Positions 1 to 11,755 of a stretch of 64,000 bases of DNA are shown piece after piece. A model generated the notes under the pieces. It worked only from the letters and a program-made list of their open reading frames with translations, ran no database searches and was not told the DNA's origin. A program made the translations under genes and the position numbers. Each line of letters begins with the position of its first letter. Position 1 is the first letter of the stretch. Source of the stretch: Tenebrio molitor (lineage: Eukaryota > Arthropoda > Insecta > Coleoptera > Tenebrionidae); NCBI RefSeq assembly GCF_963966145.1, contig NC_091050.1:16678001-16742000 (forward strand), written 5' to 3'.

Positions 1-2379
1 CAGACAGGATAGCTTCCGTTTGTAGATTGTCCAACGGTAAAAATCGATTATTGAGCGAATTACGTGCGGCTTTTATCACGTGGACGGGAGCGCCGATGTC
101 GGGCCAGCGAAGTTCAGCGCTCGGGGGCCTCGGTGAGTTCCACACGACGACGACCGAGTTGAGGTAGGGTAGTCCCCGCAGACGGGCGATGGAATCTAGG
201 AGTACCTGTTCCCGTTCGTAAGTCAGAAGGAGAACTGTGAACTGTTCCCGAGGGTTGTTTCCACCCAGAGCTTCGGAAAATTCTTTTCCGGCGCCCCCTT
301 GACCTTGTCCTATGGGACGAAAACCACGTCCCGACCCCATGAATTTTGCGTCTGAAGGTAGGACAGGGTCCGTGGGGAGAGCGGGATACAATCGGAAGGG
401 GTCTCCCCAATCGTTCCATAATTCGTGACCTTGCGTCAGTGCCAGACTGTAATTTCGCCTGAACGCCGGACTATTGTAAGGCGGCTCCAGAGGTCCTAAA
501 CTCTCTTCTTGTTCGGTGTCCATGGTTACTGTGACCTGGATCGGCTGAAAGGTCTCGTTAAAGACCGATGTGGCAGCGACGGTGTCAACCGGTAGAGGTG
601 GGATGTTCAGTCTGTCTCTGAGTACCGCCACAATTGTATCTAGTGTGCTCTGAACCGACGCCAAGTACCTTTCATAAACCAGACGACTTTGACGCCTCAT
701 CAACACGACATCTTCGTCGGGAATGGTGCGCAACAAGAAGTGAAGTTCTGTTACTCTTGCTCTGGGCAAGAATATTGCCACTCTGCGCCACTGGATCACT
801 TCGTCGTAAGCCAGACGCACTTGATCTCCACCCAAGATCACGGGAATAGCTCCAGAGCGCAGGGCTTCATACACTCGAGCTTGGAGCAGAGTTGTGGTGA
901 TCAGGTCCGAATACGTGGGGGCTAAAATCAACACGTACGTCGATTCTTTTAAGACGGTCCGACGGGAACTGTCTGTACCACAAAGGGCCCAGTCTTGAGG
1001 TCCCATGTTCACGTTATCGTCGCTCGCCGGGACGCATTCGAATTCAAACAGGAACCTTTAAGAGAAAATAATAAACCAAATTTATTTTCCAATATGATTT
1101 CTCACCTGTCGGCGGTGCTAGTTTTTGCCAACTCCTTCAAATGTTCCACGATAAATTTGTCGAGCTCCACGTGTTCCTTGTCCAAATCATCAACATGCGA
1201 GGGATTCGTAGGTGTTCCTTTGTTTATTTTGATTTCGCCTTGGAAGGTTAACAGATATTTGCGACGAGCGGGCAACATCTGCGGACACTCTTGCCACACG
1301 TCGCCGCCCGGGGGGCCCAAAACAGGCGAAACGATCAGATCAAAATCAGATCTGAAGGTTTTTAACGAAAATGTGGACTGGACTAAGATGGCTTTTCCTG
1401 AAATTAAACTGACAATTGATGTTACGACGTCTCGTTATGATTACTCACCAGTGTCGACTAATGAAAAGATGTCTCCAGATGTAGCGGTGAGGTCTCGTCG
1501 GGCTAAATTGAGCAAAACGTGGTTTCTTCCGTCGCCTCCCCAATAGGGCAAACGTTTCAATGCGTTGGAATCTAAAGCCGGCAGATTCAGATGATTGCCG
1601 ACGTTTTCGCTAACATCGTCCACGTCTTTCAACGCTTCTCCGACCAAAACCACGAAAATACAAGCCTCTTTAGGATCGTTGGTCAAGTGCGGATTGTATC
1701 CGAGAGTCTGCTTGAGGGTAGTTTTGAGAAACCCGTCGACGTCCCAGCCGTCGTTCATAACCGGGAATTGATCCGGATCGTACAAATAAACCGGAAAACC
1801 GGACGTTAAGGAACATCTAGAATGGTCGAAACACGAGAACATTCGGCAAAATTTTGTGAGCGGCGGCGATAGGGAAGGTAAGATAGGTGGAAATTCGTTC
1901 GCCGTGAGGCGCTTAGGAAGTGCCAAGTCGGGGGTGTTCTGTTGTAGGGCTTCACGTTGAGCGACTTGAGCCTGTTCAACAGAAATTTTTAGTCTGTTTA
2001 AGTTCGTCTGTTGATGGGTCAGCTCTTGTTTTAGTTCCTCGATATTTTTAGTGCACGTCTGAATTTCAAAAAGAAGTTTTTGGCGTTTATGCTCCATGTC
2101 TCGCAGTTCGCTCAAGACGGAACCTTTGATTCGCATCAATTCTTCGACACTCACTCGCAAATCGGGCTCTTTCATGGCGTTCAGATCTTCGGGAAGGTCT
2201 ATATGTGAATGGGCGTTATGTGTGATGTGATTGGAGTTTCTTTCGATATTCGACAAGTAGAAATGTGTAAAGAGCGGTGTTAGGATTAAAATTATGAATA
2301 CCATTATTACGATACGAGAGAGTTTTATCTGAGTAAGTTTCTGGCAGAGTTCTTTAAAATATTCGACAATTGGCAACAT
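1..2379 (-). CDS. botv: Exostosin-like 3 / brother of tout-velu, 5' part (open at window edge)
   Basis: This is a type II Golgi glycosyltransferase of the EXTL3 family, which acts in heparan-sulfate chain initiation. Exons on the minus strand are 2379-1449, 1397-1106 and 1055-1. All junctions are GT-AG and stay in frame, giving 759 visible residues. The start at 2379 is followed by a short cytosolic tail and a membrane anchor (about residues 20-43, IVIMVFIILILTPLF). A coiled coil follows (about 75-150), then the exostosin domain from about residue 185 (GFPVYLYD). The GT64 transferase domain begins near residue 675 with EQFTVLLLTYEREQV and continues through VVVVWNSPRPP and NSLNNRFLP. The window ends at TEAILS, just before the DDD metal-binding motif expected for this family. 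Human EXTL3 has 919 residues, so about 160 should lie outside. Introns are about 50 bases. Family assignment is firm; orthology to botv is inferred from the N-terminal layout. Confidence 0.95.
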
Positions 2380-3350
2380 CGTGTTTATTTATTTATTGTA
2401 ATGCTATCAAATTAATTTTAAACGCGTGCAAATGAATCGGATATAACCTCACCGCTTTACATTATCCATTATTGTAAGTCGACACTCTACCACTGCCGGT
2501 CACCCCATGCTGGTCACCTATTTTCTGATCTGTTCTTTGATTCGGCGAATTGTCTTGTAAACACAACTTTTTTACGAAAACCTGATTCAATTCCACTCCT
2601 ACTTTTCCTTCTGGTGTGTGTTGCGCTTGCGTTAACATTCTCGCTGTATTTTTACCTTACGGCACCATCTTACGTTACGGGACGGCATTGATATCAAAAA
2701 AATATACCAAAAATGGACATGTCTGTCTCAAAAAGTTAATTTTTTACAAAAGATGCTTGGATATTTTTATACGTAATATTAATTTATAAAACGATATAAT
2801 CGAATCAATCGAATAATTACAAGATTATAGTCTACAGTTTAATAGAAATCTGTAAAATATACGCAGTTACGCACTAAGAAAAGAAGTGTCTGTAAGATGC
2901 CGGCATGCTCTATTTGATGCATATCACTGTCTATTTGATAACCGTTTCGTGTTGTCTATAGTATGCTTCTACGGAATAAACTTAACAGGTCGTATAATAT
3001 TACGCAAATACAGTGACAATGTATTACAAACAGAAAATGCAGATATTTTATATAATTATTGCCAATTAATAATTATTTTCGCGCAAGTAAAGATGTTGCA
3101 TGGATGCCAACTGTGGCACCTGTGGCACTTGAAGTTACTGCGATATAGTGCATCTGCATCTGCATCAGCTGATGATTTCGATTTGCGTAGTACAGTTTTT
3201 TTTGTTGAGTGGGTTAGAACTTGTTAGGAGGGACATGTAGGTGCCAGTCGAGCAAAAGACAATTTTGTATAATATTTTATGACAATTACACGACGCTATG
3301 TTTTTAATTTCAGGATATCGTGGTTGACATTCTGGAATATTCTGTGAAAG
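2380..3350. promoter_or_regulatory. Divergent intergenic region between botv and the HRI-like kinase
   Basis: The two flanking genes are transcribed away from each other, so this stretch should hold both promoters. A splice acceptor at 3312-3313 (TTTAATTTCAG) lies 37 bases before the kinase ATG, which points to a non-coding first exon further upstream. I see no convincing TATA box. AT-rich sequence dominates 2690-3090. Confidence 0.5.
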
Positions 3351-6300
3351 ATGGCAAAATCTGGTATGTCAGAGTCAGATGTAGATAGCGACGGTGATGG
3401 AGATAAGTTAGTGGAAACAGAAGATGATCATGAAACGAAAACCGAAAAAAGCACAAGTTCCGTCGGAGTAATTTCGAAACGTTCCACCGTTTCAACACCA
3501 ATCAGTATACTCATCGAAAGTCTTGTAAAGAATCTTTGTAGTATCTATGCATCGGACGCTGAGAAAGTAACGAAAACGTACAACCTGATCTGTGACAAAT
3601 TGTTTAAAATGAACATGATCGATGAAAGTTACAACATGAATGAGTTTGAGGGTATGAGAGCGGCGTATCAACAGGCCTTCCAACATCTGTTGAAAAGTTC
3701 ACTAGGAGGTGAAAATACCATCACTTTACGTCCAATTTGGCCCAACACCGACGTCATTAATTCACACTACTGTCAAGAATTTGAGCAGATCGAATACATC
3801 GCGGGTGGCGGTTTTGGACAAGTCTACCGCGTCAAACATAAACTGGACGGGACCGAGTATGCCGTGAAGAAAATCCCGATACGAGCTGAAGGTATCGAGG
3901 CCGTAAGAAATTATTTATCGGAAGTAAAGACTTTCGCCAGCGTTAATCATTCGAATATCGTACAGTATAAAGCGGCATGGTTGGAATTAGGGGGCCCCAT
4001 TTCTGACAGCACCATCACCGACGACACCGAGTCCTATACTGAAGAAATCGAAACTCACATCGACGACGAGTACATTTATCACGAAAATCAACGACATTCG
4101 TTTTCCGACGAGAAAACGGAAGATTCTTCAGATTTCGAGGTGAATTTCGAACACAGCATCAATAACGTCACTCGGCATCATTCCATGGAGATATGTAAAC
4201 GCGTCAAGAAAAGTAGCATTTCAGAAGGTGGAAACGCGATTTGTAAATTGGATATGAAAGAGATAAGGCAGATGAAAATGCAGCAAAAAGCACATTCTAA
4301 ATGGGCTACTCTGTATATACAGATGGCGCTGTGTCAGTCAACTTTGAAGCAGTGGTTGGAACGGAGAAACGATGCCGAATTGTTGATCGAGGGCGCCGAT
4401 AAAGCGTTGATTCCAGTTTCGGGACACATGCGGAACGAAACCATCTATGAAGTCCTCAGGCAACTCCTGAAGGGTATTTATTAACGGATATGTAGCAAAT
4501 AAATCGTTAAATAACGTTAATCAAATAATCAGGTTTAGAATATATCCACTCCAAAGGCATCGTACATCACGATATTAAACCGAGTAACATTTTCATACAA
4601 ATAGAAAACGGGAATCTGTTGGTACAGTTGGGCGATTTCGGGCTGGCCTGTCCTCTACAAAGTGTCCGTCACAGTTTAGCATTCGGTACGAAATTGTACG
4701 CGGCCCCAGAACAACTCGAAGGTAAATGTAATCCAAAGGTGAGTATTAATTTAATTTAAAAAATAATTAAATCGACAGTTTCGACCGCCAAAACTTGACC
4801 AGCTTAACCAGTTAGTTGGAAAACACAAAAATTGATTCGTGCGGTTGTACTTGTCAAATTAAAACTATGCCGTTTTTTTCACCGTTAAATTCCTGCTGTT
4901 GAGATGACTGTGGCGCTGTCGGTGTCAAAATCTGCAGACAAAACCAATGTCATAGAAACCCATCTTTTCATGACTAACGGAAATGCATTTTTTGGTTGGT
5001 GTAAGTCGTCTTCGTGGTTCGAGGTCAAAAATAGTGCGGGTAAAATGACTAAAATGAAATCGTGATTTATTACGGAGTAGTTATTTCACCGGTGATTTCG
5101 TAAACTTACACGGTGTACATTGTACTATCGCTGCCCGAAAAAAAATTCGTACACAGATGATCCAAAAATTACAAATTTGAGTTGTGTAAACATCGCTTTT
5201 TTAATAAAGGTTATGTGTGGATAGGTGTGATTTTTTTTTATTTGGCCAATAAAACGGTACGTTTATGAACGCCAACCTCAGCAGCAATTGCCGGTACCTA
5301 TCGAAATCCCGTCTCTTAAACGTTGTGCTATAGTCTGTGTTTGAATTTCAGTTAAACCCATTTTTTCGCATTGACTTTGACAATGACAATAACGTTTGAC
5401 GTTGTAGACTTTGATTTACAATAGGTACTAAAATTTTGGCTGTACGAGTTTTTTTTTGGTTAGCGACAGTACGGTCGCGATCAATAAATTTTGGACACTA
5501 TATTTATATAAAAAAAATATATAATAGTGTCATCGTGCTGTTATACATTCCAAAACGACCCTTATGTCTAAATAACCTCAATTTTGATTGTTGTCAATTT
5601 TGGAAAATGCGAATGTCAGATTTACTAAGAAAACATTCAAGAAGTTTTAAAAATCAGACAAACGGAATAGAACGAGGTTTTACTTTAGTGACGGTTAATT
5701 TTTGGATTTTTTTTTTTTTTTAATAGTTATTTTTCACTCGCCGATGTTGATGGCATCGTTAAATGTTTGGCGTTTTTTTTTTTTGGTTTGTCAACCTTGT
5801 TTTTAAGTTTTTGACAAGACCACGAAAATATTACGTCTACAGCACAACGGAATGATTTACGGGTCATGTGGAACAACATATGTAATTATAAAAAAGGGAA
5901 TTTTCAGTCAGTTACCTAACAGTAAAAAAATATTGTTTCTACGATCGTTCAAAAAGTGAGTATTCATTGCATTGTTTTCAGTAGAAAAAGTGCCTCTTAA
6001 TTGCACTAGTGCAATAAAATCTTTACTGCACGCATCTGTCAACAGCCTGTCTACGATCGTGCAAAAAGTGAGTGTTCATTGCATTTTTCACACAGGACTG
6101 AACTGTTGTTTATCGTTGTTTTTTTCTCGTTGCTATAGTTGTGGCTCGCCAGTAACAAGGCTTCTAGTTAAAGCAGTAATAAGTAGAGAAGCTCTTCCTC
6201 TCCTTCACTGTAATAGTGAAAGATTTTTTTTTCACTACTAGTCTCAGAAGGCGTCATTATTGACTCTCGAACCGACCCCAGAAGTAGAATTTCTCTCCCT

Positions 6301-7567
6301 AGGCAGAATATAGCCTAAGGGAGTCCGTTTCGGCTCAGGGACGCGAGGGTCGCGGGTTCGATTCCGACCCAGGGCGAAATTTAAAATAATAATTAAAAAA
6401 AAAAGGCTATATTCTATCTCGTGATTCGGAAGTCACGTTAAGCCATTGGTCCCGGTCTACTGAGTTGGTCATCATGCCCCTCATAGATTTGTAAACCAGT
6501 CCTAGACTGTGTAACAACATTTTTTTAATAATGAACAGCCGTCACCTAGCAACGAAAGATTTTCTTTGATTTTATTGGTTAACGTAGACAGACGATTTTC
6601 AATTTTCATAGCAACCGTTGAAAAATGAGAACTCGGATCGTCGCATCGGACAAACAAATTTAATTAATAATTATTATTAGAAAGGGTTTTAACGGATCTA
6701 GTAGTGAAAAAAATAACATATACACCACGCTAGAGAAGACAATTTTAAGCCTCGCTTCTCGGGGAATAAACTACCTCGGCTTAAAAAATGTCTTCTCTAC
6801 CTTGGCGTATAACATACTATTTGGCACTCGTGGGCCTTTAAAACGCTCGTTTCACTCGCGTTTTAAAGGCCCACGAGTGCCAAAAAAAGCCCAATTTACA
6901 CCGGAACGAGTTGAATACAAGGTTTTTTTGTTCGATCGTAGAAAAAATGTATGCAATACGCCTGCGGCTCTTGGGACAATTTTCACGTCGCGTGCAATAA
7001 TCATTCACTTTTTGCACTTGTTGCATAAATAACTATTTAACGAGACAACCTACGAGTCGATTTTTGTCTTTCATGATCGGCTGGGCTTCCAAGTTTTTTC
7101 GACTTCCGCTAGAAATTATGACATCTGTTGATAAATAAATTTGTACACGTCATATGTAAAGTTTCGTTGGCATTGATTGTTTTTCATATGTTACTTCGAT
7201 AGTTTTTTAAAATGCGAATCAACTGGTTTACTTTTAGAGTGACATGTATTCTCTCGGAATCGTTTTGTTCGAGTTAGTGGAGAGATTTCGCACCGATATG
7301 GAGAGAGTACAGTTCATTAACGATCTGAGAAAAGGGAAATTACCAGCACACGTCCACGTTCAACAACCACAATTGGCCGACATCATTTGTCAGTTGATGT
7401 CAAAATACCCTCAAGACAGGCCAGATGCTACTGCATTGTTAAAAATGATAACGCACGATTCTGATGCCGATTACGTGAGGGAGTTAGAATGTAAATTGGC
7501 TGAAAAAGACGAGGAAATTTTGCGACTCAAAGAACTACTGAAATCTGCAGGAGTTAAAAGTATTTAA
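3351..7567 (+). CDS. EIF2AK1: eIF2-alpha kinase, HRI type (EIF2AK1-like)
   Basis: This protein kinase of the eIF2alpha family would damp translation under stress by phosphorylating eIF2alpha. Exons are 3351-4473, 4533-4738 and 7238-7567, giving 552 residues. An in-frame TGA three codons before the ATG fixes the start. Kinase features in order are the glycine loop IAGGGFGQVY, the lysine in AVKKI, the alpha-C glutamate in LSEVKTFA, and an acidic insert of about 100 residues typical of eIF2alpha kinases. Then come the catalytic loop VHHDIKPSN, the DFG motif in GDFGLAC, and the activation-loop end AFGTKLYAAPEQLEG. The protein ends in SDMYSLGIVLFE and a short coiled coil. The match to vertebrate HRI is clear in GLAC, APEQLEG, SDMYSLG and the C-terminal coil; PERK and GCN2 domains are missing. 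Two oddities are Ala in place of the first loop glycine, and HHD in place of HRD. The second intron is 2.5 kb and repeat-filled. Confidence 0.9.
5938..6092 (+). repeat. Pair of direct repeats in kinase intron 2
   Basis: Two copies of a roughly 40-base unit beginning TCTACGATCGT and containing CAAAAAGTGAGT then TTCATTGCATT occur at about 5938-5980 and 6051-6094. They differ at only a few bases. This may be a tandem duplication or the remains of one element. Confidence 0.6.
6262..6530 (+). mobile_element. tRNA-derived SINE-like element in kinase intron 2
   Basis: A perfect RNA polymerase III B-box (GGTTCGATTCC) lies at 6355-6365. An A-box-like CGGCTCAGGG sits about 20 bases earlier. An A-rich AAAATAATAATTAAAA stretch follows, then a non-tRNA body containing AAGCCATTGGTCCCGG. 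A promoter head with a body and A-rich tracts is the layout of insect tRNA-derived SINEs. The tRNA-like head is flanked by a short inverted repeat (AGAATATAGCCT near 6306 and AGGCTATATTCT near 6402). The outer limits are uncertain. Confidence 0.6.
6716..6813. repeat. Long hairpin repeat, copy 1
   Basis: The arms of about 38 bases are nearly complementary. The left arm contains TAGAGAAGACAATTTTAAGCC; the right arm reads GGCTTAAAAAATGTCTTCTCTA. The loop is short and rich in CTCG (6756-6773). It lies directly beside a second hairpin. Confidence 0.7.
6821..6925. repeat. Long hairpin repeat, copy 2 (shared family)
   Basis: The arms 6821-6846 and 6858-6883 are a perfect 26/26 inverted repeat (TTGGCACTCGTGGGCCTTTA is part of the left arm) around an 11-base loop. 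To the right, AAAGCCCAATTTACACCGG and AACGAGTTGAATACAA match the outer arms of the hairpins at 40,515 and 50,551. This copy therefore belongs to that family and has lost its outer left arm. Confidence 0.75.
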
Positions 7568-8905
7568 TTTACTTTAGTAACATGGATAATAATAAATTCA
7601 TTTTAAAAATATCTTATTTTTTACATTGTGATTTGCACATTGTACTTTAATTGCTGTTTCATGTGCAAATTCGGTTTCCAGTTTCTACAAATTCTTGTAG
7701 GACAGCATAAAAAGACTCTTCTTATTTATTGAGTTCTAACAGTATTCTCTTACTTGGTTTTTACTAACTGGAAGTAGATCTTTTTTTAAGTTTTACTTGT
7801 ACTGAAGGATATGCCAAATTTGATTTCTTGGTGTATAAATGCACAAATTACTGCCGTTGTAGTGCATTTGTAAAGTCAATTAGGAGTAGCGATAGGACTT
7901 TTAGAGAAGTAATTCTTCCCAGAGAGAATGCGTATTGAAGCAAGTTTGTTGTGTAGATGAGGCGTGGTACGTTTTGTACAATTTTTAGATTATTTATTGT
8001 ACATTTCCATGACTGAACATGAATCGTTTTTATTCATGTAAAATAAAATTGTGATATTGAACTGAAATAAAAATATTTTTTAAAATGCACGTGTTTAATT
8101 TTATGGGACCACATACCATCTGTTCATATTTTCGAATCCCTACGATAATTATTATTCATCTTATTAAGCGAGTCTAATAAGTACAAATTTTCTGGGGTCG
8201 TAAAATAATATGTTTCTCACCTCCCACCCCGCACTGAGGTATGTGTTTATTTTTGTCTACAGTTTTAAGCCTCAAGAAAAATCTGTTTCATTTGGTGACA
8301 AAAAATATTAAAATTTATTACATAAATGCTGCAGGCTATACAATGTCGTGATAGGACGAGTCGAATCAAACAATTACAAAAAAAAGAATCAACGCGGGAG
8401 ACTGAAAGATCTCAAAATAAAACAGCATAGTTGTCCCCAGATCGTGTTAGTCTTGTAGCTCAGTTTCAGATAAAACTTTAAAGTGTTTACATAGAGCATT
8501 TAGTCTTACCAGGCGTAATTACGAACTTGTGTGGTGTAAGTAAAAATTCTTCGGAAAAACAATGAATTTCGGTGTGAAAAAATAAAGGAACAACATTCTG
8601 TCTGTTGCGCGTTAGTCATGTTTTCATGAATCATTGAGAAATTGCTGCTTGTTTTAATCAAAAACGTTTCTTTGTACTTTTCGAAACATGTTTTGTCTCC
8701 TACGAGGTATCGAAGTTTTTCAACTGACGATATTTGGGCGCATTTTAGACTGGCAACTGAATTATTTCGCGATAAAATTGAGATTTACAAGTATTGTAAC
8801 ATGTCAGCAACCATCTTGTTTTTGAGTGTTATCCAACATGAAATTCTATTTTTATACAAACTTTCAACGTATAAAATGACATTTGTTTATTTTTAATCAG
8901 AAAAA
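7568..8905. other. Intergenic region, kinase 3' UTR to homeobox gene
   Basis: No coding segment is supported here. The left part holds the kinase 3' UTR. A splice acceptor (TTTTTAATCAG) ends at 8900, six bases before the homeobox ATG, so at least one non-coding first exon of that gene should lie in this region or further left. I could not place it. Confidence 0.5.
7591..7596 (+). terminator. Polyadenylation signal of the HRI-like kinase
   Basis: AATAAA lies 24 bases after the kinase stop codon. Further AATAAA copies at about 8042 and 8066 could serve a longer transcript. Confidence 0.55.
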
Positions 8906-9987
8906 ATGGACACAAGAATCGGTGAAGACACCCGAGAAAGGTCTAGAAGGCCAATTCGAAACAAAAGATACACCAGGTTAGCTTTGTTTTGCACCATTCC
9001 CACCGAAAAACCACTAAACATTGGTCTTGTGTGTGAACTAATTTTTTTTAACTCACACTTTTTGGATTTTTCTTGAACCGTGACATGTCGACATGTGCTC
9101 TTAAGATTTTTTATTGCACAGAAGAGCCTACGGCGAGGATAAAAGACCTCCGAAGAGGCTGTTCACGCCTGAAATCAAAAGATTTCTCAAAGATTGGCTA
9201 GTTAGACGACGCGAAAATCCATATCCCAACAGAGACGAAAAGAAAAATCTAGCAGTGCAAACTGGATTGACCTACATTCAGGTAATTGTGACAAGTGTGT
9301 GCTCCTATTAGAAAAAATTCACGGAGAGTTTTTCAGGTGTGCAATTGGTTCGCCAACTGGCGGAGAAAACTGAAAAATGCCGGCAAAGAACCGCAGCGTA
9401 AGACGTGGGGCGACCTTATCAAATCTTACAACAGTCAAGTGCAAGGCAATGTAGAACATTTCAGTATTTGTTCAGACGACAGCATTTGGGAAGAACCCGA
9501 AGACACCTCGGACAATTATGCCAAACCTGAAAACATCGCTCAACAACCGGACCATAGTTACACCACGTTTATAGAACATCCCAACCATAACAACAACAAT
9601 CAGAATCAGTGTTTCTTCATCAGTTCGACGACAGAAATCGAAACCGAAACCAACCCCTTCAGCCAACCGACCAACAAATACAAAAACCACATCATGGAAA
9701 AATACTTGCGCGACTGTCAAAAGCCGGACAAGACTGAAGGCAGCAAGGTGGACGAGGATGTGACGAAACCTTCCATGATATCCAAGTGGTTGGAAAGTGC
9801 CGTCAATTTTCGGCCGAGTGAAAATAACTACCTTCATTGGAACTTTTCAAAAAATTTTTCAAAGAAAAAAAAGAAGACGATCGCGGCTTCGACTACCCCT
9901 CAGGTTTATCAGATACACGGGAGAGAGGAGCTGGACGCTGCTGAGGCCTTAACAAAACTAGCTAATGCCAGGTCTTTCAAGGCGTGA
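8906..9987 (+). CDS. TALE homeodomain transcription factor, Mohawk/IRX-related
   Basis: Exons 8906-8976, 9122-9281 and 9337-9987 join in frame to 293 residues. The homeodomain occupies about residues 30-95. It carries the TALE three-residue loop extension seen as RRRENPYPNRDEK and a recognition helix QVCNWFANWRRKLKN. Ala after WF places it with IRX and Mohawk rather than PBC or MEIS, which carry Ile there. The domain is followed by WGDLIKSYNSQVQGN, a stretch I associate with Mohawk proteins, and I see no IRO box, so Mohawk is the better fit. The remaining 180 residues are Asn/Gln/Ser-rich with a basic KKKKKT cluster near residue 255 and no further known domain. It should be a nuclear DNA-binding regulator. 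Vertebrate Mohawk acts in tendon and muscle development; the role here is inferred only. Confidence 0.8.
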
Positions 9988-10500
9988 CAAAAAAAGGATT
10001 CCATGCGTTCTTTTCGTCCAGCTTTATTAAAAAATTCCAAATTTTTGCTCATCTGTACGAATTTGCGAATGTCTAAGACGTGCAAATATGGCTGTCGATG
10101 TATTCAAGCTTTAAGTCAGATGTAAAAGAGGGCTGCACAATTCTGTGATTTACAGGATTAATTTCGCACAATTTCAAACAAACATTTTTCTTTTTCATAA
10201 CAATTCATAAATTTACGAAAAATACCTAACGAGATACGATTTGACTCTTACAATTAGCGATTTGTTTCCACTAGTCTGTTTTTTTAATGTATCTGAGGAT
10301 AAAAACGCTGAGAAAATTTAGATTCCTAATGTAATATTCCTATTTTTTAAAATAATCAAACTAACATTATGTCGTGCTGTGATTTTGCCTAACACTACGT
10401 TTTCTGAGAATGTTTACAACGTTTCTAACAAAATTGAAATTGTTATGTAGATTCTAGAAAGTTGTTATTGTTTGTTTTTTAGAAAATTATACAAGTTTAT
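9988..10500. other. Convergent 3' region
   Basis: The homeobox gene (plus) and WDR83 (minus) end toward each other across about 510 AT-rich bases. This should be the two 3' UTRs. No separate gene is visible. Confidence 0.5.
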
Positions 10501-11533
10501 TTATACATTTACTGGCGTTTCTTCAATCTTGACATTTTCAGCTGTTCCCCAAACTTTAATCGTCTGCACAGACGAAGTAAGTACAACGTCTTCAGTAGGG
10601 TGTACACTGAGAGAGTTTAGCACTTTCTTCGGAGTATGTGTATATTTTCCGACGATATTTCCACTTACCAGGTCCCAACAGAACAATTCGCCTGTAACGG
10701 AACCCGACAGAACGTGATTATCACTGGTCATTATGGCACTTTCCACGTTCATGTCGTCAGTTTTGTGACCCAAATATCTTAAATAAAGATGATTAAAATA
10801 CATTTTGAAAACTATTCATAAAGTACTCACTCTCCTAACATTTCACCTGAATTTTTGTCTAACAAACGAACCGTATTATCGGCGGATCCGGTTAAAATAC
10901 ATTGTCCGTCGTGGGAAAAACCGACTGAAGTAATCGCGGCCCCAACAAAGTCAGCGTGACAACTACCGTTTCTTAAATCGTACCGCCGTACTGAACAATC
11001 TACGGATCCAGTTAAAATCTCATGATCGGTCACCTGGATCGAAGTAATGCAGTCTTTGGCTTCTTTTAAAGTTTGTATGGAGTTGGTGTTACGTGATTTG
11101 AGGTCCCAACACATGACCGTGTTGTCTAAACTACCGGAAATTGCTAACGACGACTCTTCGTTATATTTGACGCAAGTTACGGGGGCCGCATGTCCCCTGA
11201 ACCTACGTAGGGGTTGCCCTGTCGAAACATCCCAAACTATAACGGACTTATCTGAGGACGACGACAATATCTGACTGCTGTCGCAAGAACCGCAAGCATC
11301 CAATACTTCGTTACCGTGTCCGCCATAAGTTTTAAGTAGTAAACCGCGATAAGGATTCCACAGTTTTAATTTTTTGTCAGATCCACATGTTATGCAGTAA
11401 GAACCATCCACTGGAAAAGTTTTGAGTATGTTTTTTTGCACATTTGTAAATATAACCTCAAATTACCATTGAATCGAACAGCCCTCACCGCACCTTGAAG
11501 GCAATCTATTGTATTTAAACAATTTAAATTCAT
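10501..11533 (-). CDS. WDR83: WD40-repeat protein WDR83 / MORG1
   Basis: Minus-strand exons 11533-11467, 11410-10831 and 10777-10501 give 307 residues; the human protein has 315. The first exon encodes a short N-terminus ending VRAVRFN, then VDGSYCITCGSDKKLKLWNP opens the propeller. Seven WD-type blades can be followed by motifs such as SSSDKSVIVWD, SGSLDNTVMCWD, TGSVDCSVRRYD, TGSADNTVRLLD and SGSVTGELFCWD. The stretch TGSADNTVRLLD followed by SGEMLGEYLGHK and SVHPTE is close to vertebrate WDR83. The family member is a MAPK-scaffold and splicing-associated propeller. The promoter must lie within the 220 bases before the coiled-coil gene's last exon, so the two transcripts are packed head to tail. 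Confidence 0.9.
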
Positions 11534-11755
11534 TGTTTTTTTTTAAGCAGAACAAGTCATTCTAACACAAACTGTTGAAGATTGTTGGTACATTAAGGTT
11601 AAATCACACGCCGTCCCTTATGCGGCAGCGGAATAACTGTTTGTTGTTGTATGTTGTATAGTATTTTTAATAATAATCTTGACGTATACATCGTTTACAA
11701 AAGTACAAAATCTACGCATTCTATAAAAAACGTTACAAATAATATTAAAAAAAAA

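Noticed and set aside
6301..6375. A functional tRNA gene
   Set aside because: The B-box is perfect, but I could not fold a cloverleaf with an acceptor stem and anticodon arm, and an A-rich tract plus body follow. A SINE head fits better.
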